Shown: positions 37,916 through 48,968 of the stretch, in pieces
Numbering within the stretch: position 1 is the stretch's first letter
How the letters are laid out: every line of letters starts with the position of its first letter
Source of the DNA: JACCZX01 sp963710675
GTDB taxonomy: Bacteria; Pseudomonadota; Gammaproteobacteria; Burkholderiales; Burkholderiaceae_F
DNA: 64,000 bases
Direction: 5' to 3'
NCBI GenBank assembly: GCA_963710675.1
Contig: CAVQBE010000015.1
Coordinates: 62,001 to 126,000 of the forward strand
Notes under the pieces: generated by a model
The model's input: the letters and a program-made list of their open reading frames with translations, nothing else
The model's database searches: none
Told to the model about the DNA's origin: nothing
Position numbers and translations under genes: made by a program

Positions 37916-38642
37916 CGCGCTTGATCGTTCTTCGCCACCATCGATCCCATCGGAAGCGCAGCCATGTCCTCACCTTGGTGCGACCGATCCGCTTTCGATC
38001 AAGCACGCTGACAAAGCGTCCATTCATGCTGCCTTGTTCGACGATCGGATCGCGAAGCCAGTAGTGGACAACGCCCATCGCCGCGTCAGCCTCGCGCATT
38101 AGCCAGTCAGCCGGCCGTGTAATTTTTTGGCGAGCAATGTACTCGAGCCGCAATCGAGCGGCGCGCTGATCAAAGACAACGGCATCCGTCGCCGGCAAAG
38201 CCAAATCCGTTTTCACGAGTACCGAATCGGAGTGCTGTGCCGGGGCAACATACTTGTTGTCCCCGCAGCCCAGATAGATCATGTAGGGATGTTTGATCAG
38301 ATCTGCGCCGCGCATCGCCGCACCGAAGACCGTGGAAAAATTGGCCGCCAGCATCGCGTCGTCCTCGAACACCAGCACTCGCCGATAGCCGCGCGCGACG
38401 CAGCGTCTCCATGTTTCGATGTGCTTCAGCACAAGCGATTGCTGTGACGGCCCCATGTCACTTGGAGCAAACGTCGCTTCGATCAGATCGGCACTCAGCT
38501 CGGCTGCGTCGTGGTCAAAAATCCACTCGAACGCGATTCCGTGCCTTCGTAGCTCGGCTTCGATATGAGCAATCCGGTCGTGAAACGATCGCACCGACAA
38601 GACAAAGACCGCGTCGACCAACTCGTTTACGGGGGAATGCAA
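37894..38642 (-). CDS. Glycosyltransferase family 25, 3' end uncertain
   Basis: LPS-type GT25 protein. The domain is supported for about 240 residues from TTG 38642: DAVFVLSVRSFHDRI, then a DxD-type RVLVFEDDAML and KHPYMIYLGCGDNKYV. In its own frame the gene stays open to 36735, right through the O-antigen ligase, which is implausible. One missing base near 37930 would lead to TGA at 37894-37896; I use that as the end, with low certainty. It would add a galactose-like sugar to the core. Confidence 0.75.
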
Positions 38643-38779
38643 TCGATTGTCCTGCGATGGTGGAAGACGAGAAAGCTACCGGATCAGACATGATGCGAAC
38701 AAGCAACTTGCAAAGCGATTGTAGAGAAGCAGGCTCGCAGGCACCCGTAAGATGCCGCTCGCCTACACAGTGACGAACC

Positions 38780-39539
38780 ATGAAACCCCGCCTGAGCGTC
38801 GCCATTATTACGCTGAACGAAGAACGCAACCTGGCGGACTGCCTTGCCAGCGTGGCGTTCGCGGACGAAATCGTTGTCGTGGACGGCGGCAGCCAGGACC
38901 GCACGTGCGAGATCGCGCGCGCCGCTGGGGCAAGGGTCGTAACCGCGTCCGAATGGCATGGGTTTCGGAGTGCAGAAAAATCGCGCGATCGATGCATGCG
39001 CGGGCGATTGGGTGCTTTCGGTCGACGCAGATGAGCGTGTGCCCGCCGCCCTGCGCGACGAAATCCAGGGCGTGCTGCGCAACCCCGCGTTCGATGTCTA
39101 TGAGATGCCGCGCAGTTCCTATTACTGCGGTCGCTTCATGCGCCATTCAGGATGGTGGCCGGACTATGTCAGGCGATTGTTCAGGCGCGCAAGCGCGCGA
39201 TTTTCGTCAGCGCCAGTGCACGAGTCTTTGCAGACCGAAGCGAGTATCGGGAGGCTCAACAATCCGCTTGAGCATTGGAGTTTTAGAACAATGGAGCAGG
39301 TGCTGCACAAGGTCAATCACTATTCATCACTATCCGCGCCCGTCGTGTTGCAGCGGGGGCACCGTCCGACTGTAATGACGGCCGTCCTGCACGGCGTTGC
39401 TGCGTTCCTTCGCACCTACGTCCTCAAGCGCGGGTTCCTCGATGGCGCTCACGGCTTCATGCTTGCCGTCAGCAACGCCGAAGGGTCGTATTACCGCTAC
39501 ATCAAGGCGATGCTGCTGCATCAGCAATCGCGTGACTGA
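38780..39539 (+). CDS. Glycosyltransferase family 2, WaaE/KdtX-like, frameshifted
   Basis: About 252 residues, related to the LPS core beta-1,4-glucosyltransferases. Family motifs are VAIITLNEERNLADCLASV, IVVVDGGSQDRT, and DWVLSVDADERV. Between residues 60 and 65 the frame changes at GGG (about 38961-38963): removing one G restores EWHGFGVQKNRA. The locus is 760 nt, one base too long. The next glycosyltransferase starts 4 nt after its stop. Confidence 0.85.
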
Positions 39540-39543
39540 TGCG

Positions 39544-40354
39544 ATGCTGATTTCTGTCGTCGTTGCCACTTACAACCGCCCCGATGCGCTGGCCGCAGTC
39601 CTGCGCAGCCTGCAAAAACAGAACGATCGTCAATTCGAAGTGGTCGTTGCTGATGACGGTTCCAGAGACGAGACCGCACAGGTGGTCCAGCGCACGCAGG
39701 CAGCATTTCCGGTGCCGGTGACTCACGTATGGCAGGAAGACACGGGTTTCCGGCTGGCTGCAGTACGAAATCGCGCCACCGCGCGCGCGCGCGGCGACTA
39801 TCTGATCTACCTCGATGGCGACTGCATCGTGCGTCGAAATTTCGTGCGCGCTCACCGCGACCTGGCTGAGGCCGGGTGGTGCGTAACGGGCGGGCGCGTA
39901 TTGCTAAGCGAAACCTTCACGCATCAGGTGTTGGCGACTAACACTGCGATCGAAGATTGGAGCATCGCCAATGCTGCTGTTGCCGCGCTTCATGGCGAGC
40001 TCAATCGCGCAACGTCGTTGCCTCGGCTGCCGTTGGGTCCGTTACGAAAGCTTGGAGCACGCCGTTGGCAACGACTCAGGGGTTGCAACTTCAGCGCGTT
40101 TCGGACCGATGTCGAAACGAGTCAATGGCTTTGACGAGTGTTTTCAGGGATGGGGCTTTGAAGACTCGGACTTCGCCGCCAGGCTGATCGAATCCGGCGT
40201 GCGATTAAAGAACGGACGATTGGCGACCAATGTGTATCACCTGTGGCACCGCGAAAACGACCGCAGGGCGGAAGGCGAAAATTGGCAGCGTCTTCAGCAA
40301 CGGATCAATGCGCACGAATCACGCGCGCAGATGGGACTCGATCAGTATCGGTGA
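39544..40354 (+). CDS. Glycosyltransferase family 2, frameshifted
   Basis: About 269 residues. The GT-A core is clear: ISVVVATYNRPDALAAVLRS, VVVADDGSRDET, and the DxD motif YLDGDCIVRRNF. Near 40108-40113 the frame changes at AAA; removing one A gives FRTDVERVNGFDECFQGWG, after which the galactosyltransferase-like C-terminal domain (EDSDFAARLIESG, YHLWHRE) follows. Length 811 nt is one base over. It ends 3 nt before the convergent dnaE. Confidence 0.85.
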
Positions 40355-40357
40355 CGG

Positions 40358-43300
40358 TTAAGCGTAGTTGTAGTAGGCGCGGCGCACCCTGGGCTGCATT
40401 GCCAGGTCCGCCGCCAGACGATCTTCAGGCCGCACACGCCACTCTTCCGGCAGCGCCACATCGACGCTGCCCGCACCGTTGCGATAGCTGATGACGATGC
40501 GGCAACCCTGGCCGGCGTGCCCGTTGGTGACTCGATACGGATCGAGCGCGTCCTTTAGCCGCACCACATCGCCCACTCCTTCGACTTCGATGCGCAGGCG
40601 AGCCGCTGCGCGTGCACGCGCCTCGGTCAGATCCATCAGCTCGTCGGCCGACACCGACAATCGCTGCGCGAATTCATCGTTGCGAACCCTGCCGATCACA
40701 AAGAGCAGTTGATCCTCTTTCAATAACGCTCGCTTGCGGTCGTACAGTTCCGAAAAAACCATCAGCTCCAACTGGGCAGTACCGTCTTCGAGAACGACAA
40801 CGCCCATACGACCGCGCCGCGTGTTCTGACTGCGCGCCGATACGATGACGCCTGCAAGCTTGACTTGCTCGCTGCGTCCCATCGGTGCGTTCTGAACATC
40901 GGCCAATCGCGTCGGCGCGAGCCGCCGCGCTTCGGCAGCGAATTCGGTGAACAAGTGGCCCGAGAAGTAATAGCCGAGCGCGAGCTTTTCGTTCGAAAGC
41001 TTCTCGCGCTCATTCCAGCGCGCCGCTGAAACATACTCGACGTGCCGTGTGCTTTCGAATGCGCCAAACAGGCTTGCCTGGCCCGCTGCAGCAGCCGTAT
41101 GGTCGGCGGCATCGATCGCCCTGCCGACACTGGCCAGCAGAACCGCGCGATCTTCGTTCAAGCGGTCGAACGCGCCGGCGCGCACCAGCGCCTCGAACAC
41201 GCGGCGGCTGACGAATTGTTTATCGACACGCGCGGTCAGATCGAACAGGTCCGCAAACGGGCCACCCGCCGAGCGAGCGGCAATGATCGCCTCGATCGCC
41301 CCACGGCCGGTGCCCTTGATGGCGCCGAGTCCGTAACGAATCGTCTTTGCATCGACCGGCTCGAACCGATATCCGCTGACATTGATATCAGGAGGCAGCA
41401 CTTTCAACCCGATTGACTTGCTGTCCTCGATCAGATCCTTGACCTTGTCGGTGTCGTCCATCAACGTCGACAAGTTGGCCGCCATGAAGGCAGCGGGGTA
41501 ATGCACCTTGAAGTAAGCAGTCTGATACGCGACCAGCGCATACGCCGCACTATGGCTTTTGTTGAATCCATAACCGGCGAACTTCTCGATGTGGTTAAAG
41601 AGCTCGGTCGCAGTACGTGCGTCGACTCCCTTGCTTGCGGCGCCATCGACGAAGATCGAGCGGTGCGTCGCCATCTCTTCCGGCTTTTTCTTGCTCATCG
41701 CGCGCCGCAAAAGATCGGCGCCACCCAGTGAGTAGCCGCCGGTCACCTGCGCGATGCGCATCACCTGCTCCTGATACACCATCACCCCATAGGTTTCGGA
41801 GAGGATCGGCTCGATCGAGCGATGCAGGTATTCGACTTTCTGCCGGCCGTGCTTGCGATCGACATAGTCGGGAATCAGGTCCATCGGTCCGGGCCGATAC
41901 AGCGCGTTCAACGCGATTAAATCTTCCAGTCGATCGGGCCTGGCGCGCTTCAGCAGCTCGCGCATGCCGCGCGATTCAAACTGGAATATGGCGGTGGTCT
42001 CGCCGCGCTTGAAGATTTCATAGGTTGCAGCGTCGTCGAGCGGCAGTCGATCGAGTTCCAGCGCGAACGACGGATCAAGCTGCCGCACGTATTTCAGCGT
42101 CAGATCCATGATCGTCAGCGTTGTCAGTCCGAGGAAGTCGAACTTGACGAGCCCGATCGCCTCGACGTCGTCCTTGTCGAACTGACTGATCACACCTTCG
42201 GTGCCCTGCGCGCAATACAACGGAGTGAAGTCGGTCAGCTTGCCGGGCGCGATCAGCACGCCGCCCGCGTGCATGCCAACGTTTCGCGTCAGTCCTTCGA
42301 GTGGCTTCGCCAGCGCGATCAGCTCCTGGTTCTCCTCGTCGCCGGCGACCGCGTCGGCAAACGCAGGTTCCTGGGCCAGTGCGCGCTCGAGCGTCCACGG
42401 ATCTGCCGGGTTGTGCGGTATCAGCTTCGACAGCTGATCGCACTTCGTGTACGGCATGTCGAGCACGCGACCCGCGTCTCTTACGACAGCCTTTGCGCCC
42501 AGCGTGCCGAACGTCGCAATTTGCGAAACGGCCTCGTGCCCATACTTGCGCTTGACGTAGTCGATCACCCGGTCGCGATTGTCCTGGCAGAAATCGATAT
42601 CGAAATCCGGCATCGACACGCGCTCGGGATTAAGAAAGCGCTCGAACAGCAATCCATACTGCAGTGGGTCAAGGTCGGTGATGCGAAGCGAGTACGCCAC
42701 CAGCGAACCGGCACCTGAGCCGCGGCCCGGACCGACCGGGATGCCATTGCTCTTGGCCCAGTTGATAAAGTCGGCAACGATCAGGAAGTATCCCGAGTAA
42801 CCCATCTTCGCGATGGTGGATAGCTCGAGATCGAGTCGTGCGGCGTACTCGGGCCGCCTTTCGTTGCGTAGGTTCTCGTCGGTATACAGCTTCGACAAGT
42901 CGTTGCTCGAGCCCTTCGGACGCCAATTGCCGGCAGTGATCGTCAAGCGTCACACCTGGAGGCGTCGGAAATTTCGGCAGACGCGCCGTACCCAGCTCGA
43001 GCGTCAGGTTGCAGCGCTTGGCGATCTGCACCGAGTTCGCGAGGGCTACCGGCACGTCAGCAAACAGCTCTGCCATTTCCGTCTGCGTTTTCAGGTACTG
43101 CTCAGGTGTGTAACGCCGCGGCCGGCGCGTGTCGTTCAACGTGTGGCCTTCTGCAATGCATACGCGCGCTTCGTGCGCGCGAAAGTCTGCGCGCTCCAGG
43201 AACTGAACCGGGTGGGTTGCGACGACAGGAAGCTGAAGACGGGTCGCCAGTGACAGCGCAGCTTTTGTCTGCACCGCATCGCGCACGTCGCCGGTACGCT

Positions 43301-43823
43301 GCAACTCCAGATAGAACCGGCCGCTGAATGATGCCGCCAGTCTTTGCGCCACCAGTGTTGCGGCCTCGGGTTTGCCGGCAAGCAAGCAGGAGCCGACGGC
43401 ACCGTAGCGTGCGCCTGAAAGCGCAATCAATCCTTCAGCGTACCGATTCTGGCCTTCCTCGAACCACTCGATGCGCACCTCTGCGCGGTTGCGATGCGGA
43501 TTTTCAAGGTAGGCTCGCGTGATCAGCGCGCACAGATTCAGATAACCGGCGCGGTTTTGTACCAGCACGACCATGCGCGTCGGGTTATCGCGGTCCAGAT
43601 CATTCGTGATCCACAGATCGCAGCCGATGATTGGCTTGATGCCGCGCTTGCGAGCTGCCAGGTAAAACCGTACCGCGCCGAACAGGTTGGCGCTATCGGT
43701 GAGGGCGAGTGCGCCCTGCCCGTCCTTCGCCGCCTTGGCGATTGCGTCATCGATACGCACAATGCCGTCGACGACCGAGAATTCCGAGTGCAGGCGAAGA
43801 TGGACGAACTGCGTAACGCTCAT
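40358..43823 (-). CDS. dnaE: DNA polymerase III alpha subunit, frameshifted
   Basis: Replicative polymerase of about 1155 residues. From ATG 43823 the PHP domain begins FVHLRLHSEFSVVDG. The palm motif has GPGRGSGAGSLVAY and PDFDIDFCQDNRD with catalytic Asp residues; the HhH and OB domains follow (VKLAGVIVSARSQNTRRGRM). Near 42890-42900 the frame changes between EGLEQRL and SKLYTDENLRN. The locus is one base over a multiple of three. Loss of dnaE would be lethal unless another copy exists, so an assembly error is likely. Confidence 0.95.
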
Positions 43824-44007
43824 TGATACGATTTTGCCATTGCGCTCGTGCCGAGACTGTGGATAACCGACCGATGGCGTCAATTGCGGTGTAATCCAGA
43901 CCGAAACCCCTGGAACGCCCCCAAATACCGCTTGCCCAACCCTTTTGTCAGCCGCGACGAGCGGCTATCGTTATCCAATGGCGAAACCACATTCCCAAGG
44001 AGACTGC

Positions 44008-44493
44008 ATGCGCCGATTCTTCTTCGCCGTTTGCCTGGCCGCGCCGATGCTGGCTACCGGCCAGTCGATGATCTACAAGGTGCAGATGCCTGATGGCAGC
44101 GTGCTGTACAGCGACAGCGTGCCCTCAGGTGGCAAGGTGCTCGAGGAACGCGAGGCGAAAAGCACGCCACGCGTCAACGTAGTACCCAGTCAGCCACCAG
44201 GAAAACCGGCTGCTTCTGCAACCCGGCCATCAAATGCATCGGATCCGATCATGCGGCCATCCGCGGCGGCGAAGGGCGCGCCGGCGCCCGACAACATCCC
44301 CGCTCTGGAGCGTGAATTGGCAGTAGCAAAGCGAAAGCTGGAACTCGGTCGCGAGCCGCTGCCGGGCGAAAGACGCGGTTTAGCCGGCGGCGGCAGTCGC
44401 CTGACCCCGGAGTACGAGGCGCGAATCGCAGCCATGGAGCGTGACGTCGCAGCGACCGAAGCAAAGCTCAAGAGCGCGTACGACAAGCGCTGA
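44008..44493 (+). CDS. DUF4124 domain exported protein
   Basis: Protein of 161 residues. ATG 44008 has a good ribosome site (CAAGGAGA) and opens a signal peptide (FFFAVCLAAPMLATGQS). Residues about 22-45 are a DUF4124 motif (IYKVQMPDGSVLYSDSVPSG). A Pro/Ala-rich linker and a C-terminal coiled coil (residues about 100-160, AMERDVAATEAKLKSAY) follow. This domain is common in betaproteobacterial periplasmic proteins with no defined role. Confidence 0.82.
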   Translation: MRRFFFAVCLAAPMLATGQSMIYKVQMPDGSVLYSDSVPSGGKVLEEREAKSTPRVNVVPSQPPGKPAASATRPSNASDPIMRPSAAAKGAPAPDNIPALERELAVAKRKLELGREPLPGERRGLAGGGSRLTPEYEARIAAMERDVAATEAKLKSAYDKR

Positions 44494-44521
44494 AGCAAAC
44501 GAAGCCCGATAGGACGCAGTC

Positions 44522-45844
44522 TTATCTCTCGAACCTGCGCTGCGCGGTAATTGCCAGTCCACTCACCACACTTGTGAAACGGTTGCCGCGCACCGTCTGC
44601 GCAGTTGGAAATGCGCTGGTTAGCCGCTCGACCAGGGAGTCGAGTCCAGTTGAACCGCCGGTAAAGTAAAGCGCATCGATTTGCCTGGAATCGATCTGCG
44701 CCTGACGGACCGTTTCGCGCGCAGTCTCTACGATGCGCTGCACATCGTCTCGGAGCGCTTCACTTCGTTGGTTCACATTGAGGGATGCACGCAGTCCGGG
44801 TTCGATGAAATCCAATTCGATGCTTGCTTTGCCCGAGCTGGACACTTCAATCTTTGCGCTTTCAGCCAGCGCTGCCAAGTCGTGCCCTCGGTGCTGCTCC
44901 ATTACACGCAACAGCCGCTGGTGAGCGCGCTCGTCGTTGTACATCGTGCGCATTAACTTGAGCTCTGCGATGCGGCTCGGCGTGTACGTCGTGTTGATCA
45001 AGTGCCAGGTGGCAAGGTCGAAGTAAATCTTTGAAGGAACCGGTAGTCCGCGTGGACCGTCGCCCCCATAACCCAGTACCGGCATGATTGCCGCAAGATT
45101 GATTGACCGGTCAAAGTCGGTGCCTGCCAGATGCACGCCGTGGTTCGCCAGTACATCAGACCGCCGGTCGACTGTTGCGTGACCGGCTGCACTGGCTCGA
45201 ATCAGCGAGAAGTCCGAAGTTCCGCCGCCGATGTCTGCTACGAGAACGAGCCGCTCGCCATCCTCGGGGACGAGTCGCGACTCGTAGTCGAGAGCGGCAG
45301 CGATCGGTTCGAATTGAAATTGCACTTCTGAAATGCCAGCCGCCCGCGCCGCTTGCGAGAGTGTCTGTTGCGCCCGGGCATCCCGCTTCAAATCGTCATC
45401 GACGAAGAAGACGGGCCGGCCGATGACCACTCGATCGATCGGCGATCTCCAGTGCTCTTCGGCTCGCAGCTTCAAGCGGCGCAGATAGGCGATCACCACA
45501 TCGAGATAGCGCACCTGCAGGCCATTCGGAAGCTCTGTCGCCTCGTCCATCAGATCCGAGCCCAGAATGCTCTTGATGGATCGCATCAGCCGACCCTCGT
45601 GGCCGTCGATGTAGGACGTGATGGCGGCACGACCAAATTCACGTGTTCCGTCTTCGGAGTTGTAGAACACCGCCGTGGGCATGCTGGTCTCGCCAGCCTC
45701 CAGCGGCGCCAACTCGATGTGAACGCGTGCCGAGGTCTTCGAATCGGCGACCGCGCGTGCGACCGCCGAATTCGAAGTCCCGAAGTCGATGGCGCAAGCC
45801 CGCGAGCTGACCTCTCGCGAGCTCTCGCGAGCCGCCGCCGGCAC
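44522..45844 (-). CDS. Hsp70-like protein (YegD type)
   Basis: Actin-fold ATPase of 440 residues, shorter than DnaK and lacking a substrate-binding lid. ATP motifs: AIDFGTSNSAVA near residue 18, VLVADIGGGTSDFSL near 198, and LYFTGGSTGLDSL near 398. It resembles E. coli YegD, a chaperone homologue of unknown client. The start is GTG 45844, 8 nt after the stop of the upstream NHL-type gene, so the two probably share a transcript. Confidence 0.85.
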   Translation of the reverse strand: MPAAARESSREVSSRACAIDFGTSNSAVARAVADSKTSARVHIELAPLEAGETSMPTAVFYNSEDGTREFGRAAITSYIDGHEGRLMRSIKSILGSDLMDEATELPNGLQVRYLDVVIAYLRRLKLRAEEHWRSPIDRVVIGRPVFFVDDDLKRDARAQQTLSQAARAAGISEVQFQFEPIAAALDYESRLVPEDGERLVLVADIGGGTSDFSLIRASAAGHATVDRRSDVLANHGVHLAGTDFDRSINLAAIMPVLGYGGDGPRGLPVPSKIYFDLATWHLINTTYTPSRIAELKLMRTMYNDERAHQRLLRVMEQHRGHDLAALAESAKIEVSSSGKASIELDFIEPGLRASLNVNQRSEALRDDVQRIVETARETVRQAQIDSRQIDALYFTGGSTGLDSLVERLTSAFPTAQTVRGNRFTSVVSGLAITAQRRFER

Positions 45845-45852
45845 TGGCGCTC

Positions 45853-46849
45853 TTAAAGAGCGATCAGAGCGATCGATGCACCCACACCGTCGCGAGCAGA
45901 TACACCGTTCGCGTCCATGTTGTCTCGCCGAGGTATATCGAAGTTTGAAACATAACCGCGGTCGCCAACAAAGACGATGGCCGACGGGAATTCCAGCGGA
46001 CCCTGGCTGCCGTTCTTTGCGATCTGCCGCACTTGTCCGGCTGGCGTCACTGTAGCGACGGCGTTGAGCTCATTGACCGCAACCCATAGCGTGCTACTGC
46101 GATCGAAAGCCAGACCGTCAGCACCTTCGAGCAGCGCGACTCTGAGCGAGCAGGACAGGTTTTGAGCCTTTGCCATCGGGGCCGATCGTGACCTTCCAAA
46201 TCGCGCCGCGCGCGGTGTCCGCAACATGCAGTACACCGTTGGCATCAAATGCGACACCATTGGCAACGATCTGCTGTTGCGTCTTGCCGTCGGGAAGCGT
46301 GCGCACGTGCTTGTCGATCTGAACGGCTATTTCGGCGGCACCGCCATTTGGGCCGACTCTATAAACGGTGCCGCTAGCGCCGGCACCAACGAAAAGATTT
46401 CCTTGGCGGTCAAACGCGATGCCATTCGCGCCCGGTACTCCGGTCGCAAAGGTTTGCGCCAACCCAGGCTTCGCCGGGTTGAGGTCAGCGCCGCGGATGC
46501 GCACAACCTCGCGGAACGGACCAACGGCTACGAAAAGGTCACCCTGGGAATTGAACGCGATCCCCGAAGGATCGGCATTGACTTTCTTGCTCTCAACCTC
46601 GCGCGCCTCGATCCTCCCGACGACAACGGCCTTGGGGGACTTTGGATCGACGCGGAGAATATTTCCGGTGACGCGATCAGGCAGGTAAAGCACGCCGCTG
46701 TGATCGGCCGTGATGCTCTCAACGATCACCGTGCGTTCTGTGCTTGCCGGATCAAGATCCGCAAGGAGCGACACGGTGGGATTGCCGGCCTGCATGCTCG
46801 CACAGCTAGTCAACGCAGACGCGAGGAGGCCAAGTAGGAGAACTCTCAT
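45853..46849 (-). CDS. SMP-30/NHL-type propeller lipoprotein, frameshifted
   Basis: About 331 residues. The N-terminus is a lipoprotein signal (LLLGLLASALTSC). The body is a beta-propeller with repeated SGIAFNSQGDLFVA, NGIAFDRQGNLFVG, NGVAFDANGVLHVA and DGLAFDRSSTLWVA blades, as in gluconolactonase-like proteins. Near 46150-46165 the frame changes; the last blades and LEFPSAIVFVGDRGYVSNF are in the second frame. The 997-nt locus is one base over. It probably binds or hydrolyses a small ligand at the envelope. Confidence 0.82.
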
Positions 46850-46927
46850 TTTTACTTCCTTTGTGGCTGAAGCATGTCGAGGCTAAGGCTGACAATTGAT
46901 TCTAAGCGCGGATACGCTGAGCAGCGC

Positions 46928-47446
46928 CTAACGCTCAATGGCGTACAGCGCCACTTGCTTAGCGCCTTCGCTTAGACGCAAATGACGCTCAAAGCGCATG
47001 CCTATCGCCTGCAGCACGCGGGTGGACGCCACATTGTCCGGATCGGTAATCGCAACGATCCGGCGGATGCCGATCGTGGCCAGTCCATGATCAAGTACCG
47101 CCTGCGCTGCTTCAATTGCGAAACCTTGACCTCGGCTCCGGGGCAAGAACGCGTAGCCGATATCTACATCCTCGAGTCCAGCGCGGCGTACCAGGCCACA
47201 CATTCCAATCGTCGATCGGTCTTCGGTCCGCGAAACAGCGCACAGGCCGAAGCCGTGCATTTGATACATCGCCAACGGTCCATTTGTCAGATAGCCGCGC
47301 GCGTCCTGCTCCGATGCAACTGCCTTGTCTCCAATGAATCGCAGCCAATCGGGATCATTCACCAACTCCATGATGAACCCGGCATCATCGAGCGTGAACG
47401 GCCTAATCGTCAGGCGACTCGTCGTGATCGGCCTCATGGCATCCAT
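46928..47446 (-). CDS. GNAT acetyltransferase, RimJ/RimL-like
   Basis: Acetyl-CoA-dependent N-acetyltransferase of 172 residues. It starts with TSRLTIRPFTLDDAGFI, typical of the RimJ/RimL subfamily; the CoA-binding turn is RSRGQGFAIEAAQAV near residue 105, and NVASTRVLQAIGMRFE follows. Substrate unknown. An alternative ATG lies three codons into the gene. It is divergent from the FAD oxidase gene. Confidence 0.87.
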   Translation of the reverse strand: MDAMRPITTSRLTIRPFTLDDAGFIMELVNDPDWLRFIGDKAVASEQDARGYLTNGPLAMYQMHGFGLCAVSRTEDRSTIGMCGLVRRAGLEDVDIGYAFLPRSRGQGFAIEAAQAVLDHGLATIGIRRIVAITDPDNVASTRVLQAIGMRFERHLRLSEGAKQVALYAIER

Positions 47447-47540
47447 GGCACAAGTGTCGGTTCAACGGAAAACGCACGGAGTGCAGGCGTGACTCGCATT
47501 TTGCCCCTACGTAATTGTTTCTCCCTTTACATTCGTGCAA

Positions 47541-48968
47541 ATGCGCGTCACCAACCCCCTTCTGAACGATGTTCACTCGCAGTTGAACCCCACGCGCGTT
47601 GCGCGTGTCGAGCGGCCAATGACATTGACGGATCTACAGGCAATCGTCTTAAGTGCCCGCGAGAAGCAGCAGCACATTTCGATGGCGGGAGGTCGGCACG
47701 CAATGGGAGGACAGCAGTTTGCGGCGGACACCGTGCACATCGACACGACGCAAATGGCTCGAGTTCTGACCTCGGATGCAGAGCGGGGCCTGCTGACCAT
47801 CGAGGCCGGCGCGATGTGGCCCGCGATCATCACCGCCAGTCATGCGATGTCGAACGAGGGGCGGCCTATGTGGGCCATTCGGCAGAAGCAGACTGGAGTC
47901 GATGCCGTCACGCTTGGCGGCTCCATAGCGGCGAACGCTCACGGCCGTGGCCTCGCTATGCAGCCGCTCGGCGATGACATTGAAGAATTAACGCTCGTCG
48001 ATGCACGCGGCGACGTTGTCGTGTGCAATCGTTCGCAAAACGCGGAGTTGTTCTCGCTCGCCATCGGCGGCTACGGTCTTTTCGGGATTGTGTACTCCGC
48101 GACGCTGCGCCTTGCACCACGCATGCTGCTGCAGCGGGAGGTCGATGTGATAGACCTTGACGATGCGATGAACGCCGTGTTTCGCCGTGTCGACGAAGGA
48201 TGTCTTTATGGTGACTTCCAGTTCGTGATCGACGCGATGGACGACAGGTTCCTGCGGCGCGGAGTTTTCGCCTGCTACAAGCCGGTGAGCAGCGAACGCG
48301 CTCCGTCTGATGCGACGTCCGATCTGCACCCGGAGGAATGGCTCAAACTGCTGCGGCTTGCACACGACGACAAGCGAGCGGCGTTTCGCCTGTATGCGAG
48401 TCACTACCTGAACACAGATGGCAATTGTTACTGGTCGGACACGATGCAGCTCAGCACATATGTGCCAAGTTACGCGGAGGCGATGGTGGGCCGAGCAGAC
48501 GAGCCGGGCGAGACCACAGCACGTGAGACGCTGGTAATCGGCGAACACTACGTTCCGCGCGAAAACCTTCCGCAGTTCATGCAGCGCGCCGGTCGCATCT
48601 TGCGCGGTTTCGGCACGGAAGTGATTTACGGCACCATACGTTCGATTCTGCGCGACACGACTTCGTTTCTTCCCTGGGCCAAGGACGACTTTGCGTGCGT
48701 GATCTTCAACTTGAGAACGCCGCACGACGCCGCAGGACTTTTACGGACCGCGAACACATTTCGCGCGTTGATCGATGTGTCGATCGAACTGCGCGGCAGC
48801 TTTTTCCTCACGTACCACCGCGCCGCCTTGCCCGCGCAGGTCGCTGCGTGTTACCCCAACTTCCGACAGTGGCTTGCGAAGAAACTGGTGTACGACCCAG
48901 ATCAGCGATTTACGAGCGCTTGGTACACACACTACCGAGATGCGTTCGCCAGTGAGAATTCACGCTGA
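47541..48968 (+). CDS. FAD-dependent oxidase (PCMH/VAO type)
   Basis: Protein of 475 residues. The FAD-binding PCMH domain shows ISMAGGRHAMGGQQFA (a His in the SxGGRH loop, possible covalent flavin site), LTIEAGAMWPAII, and TLGGSIAANAHGRGL. The C-terminal part resembles the sugar-lactone oxidase group. ATG 47541 is preferred over GTG 47535. The stop codon overlaps the start of a methyltransferase gene, so both may act on the same compound (inference). Confidence 0.83.
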   Translation: MRVTNPLLNDVHSQLNPTRVARVERPMTLTDLQAIVLSAREKQQHISMAGGRHAMGGQQFAADTVHIDTTQMARVLTSDAERGLLTIEAGAMWPAIITASHAMSNEGRPMWAIRQKQTGVDAVTLGGSIAANAHGRGLAMQPLGDDIEELTLVDARGDVVVCNRSQNAELFSLAIGGYGLFGIVYSATLRLAPRMLLQREVDVIDLDDAMNAVFRRVDEGCLYGDFQFVIDAMDDRFLRRGVFACYKPVSSERAPSDATSDLHPEEWLKLLRLAHDDKRAAFRLYASHYLNTDGNCYWSDTMQLSTYVPSYAEAMVGRADEPGETTARETLVIGEHYVPRENLPQFMQRAGRILRGFGTEVIYGTIRSILRDTTSFLPWAKDDFACVIFNLRTPHDAAGLLRTANTFRALIDVSIELRGSFFLTYHRAALPAQVAACYPNFRQWLAKKLVYDPDQRFTSAWYTHYRDAFASENSR

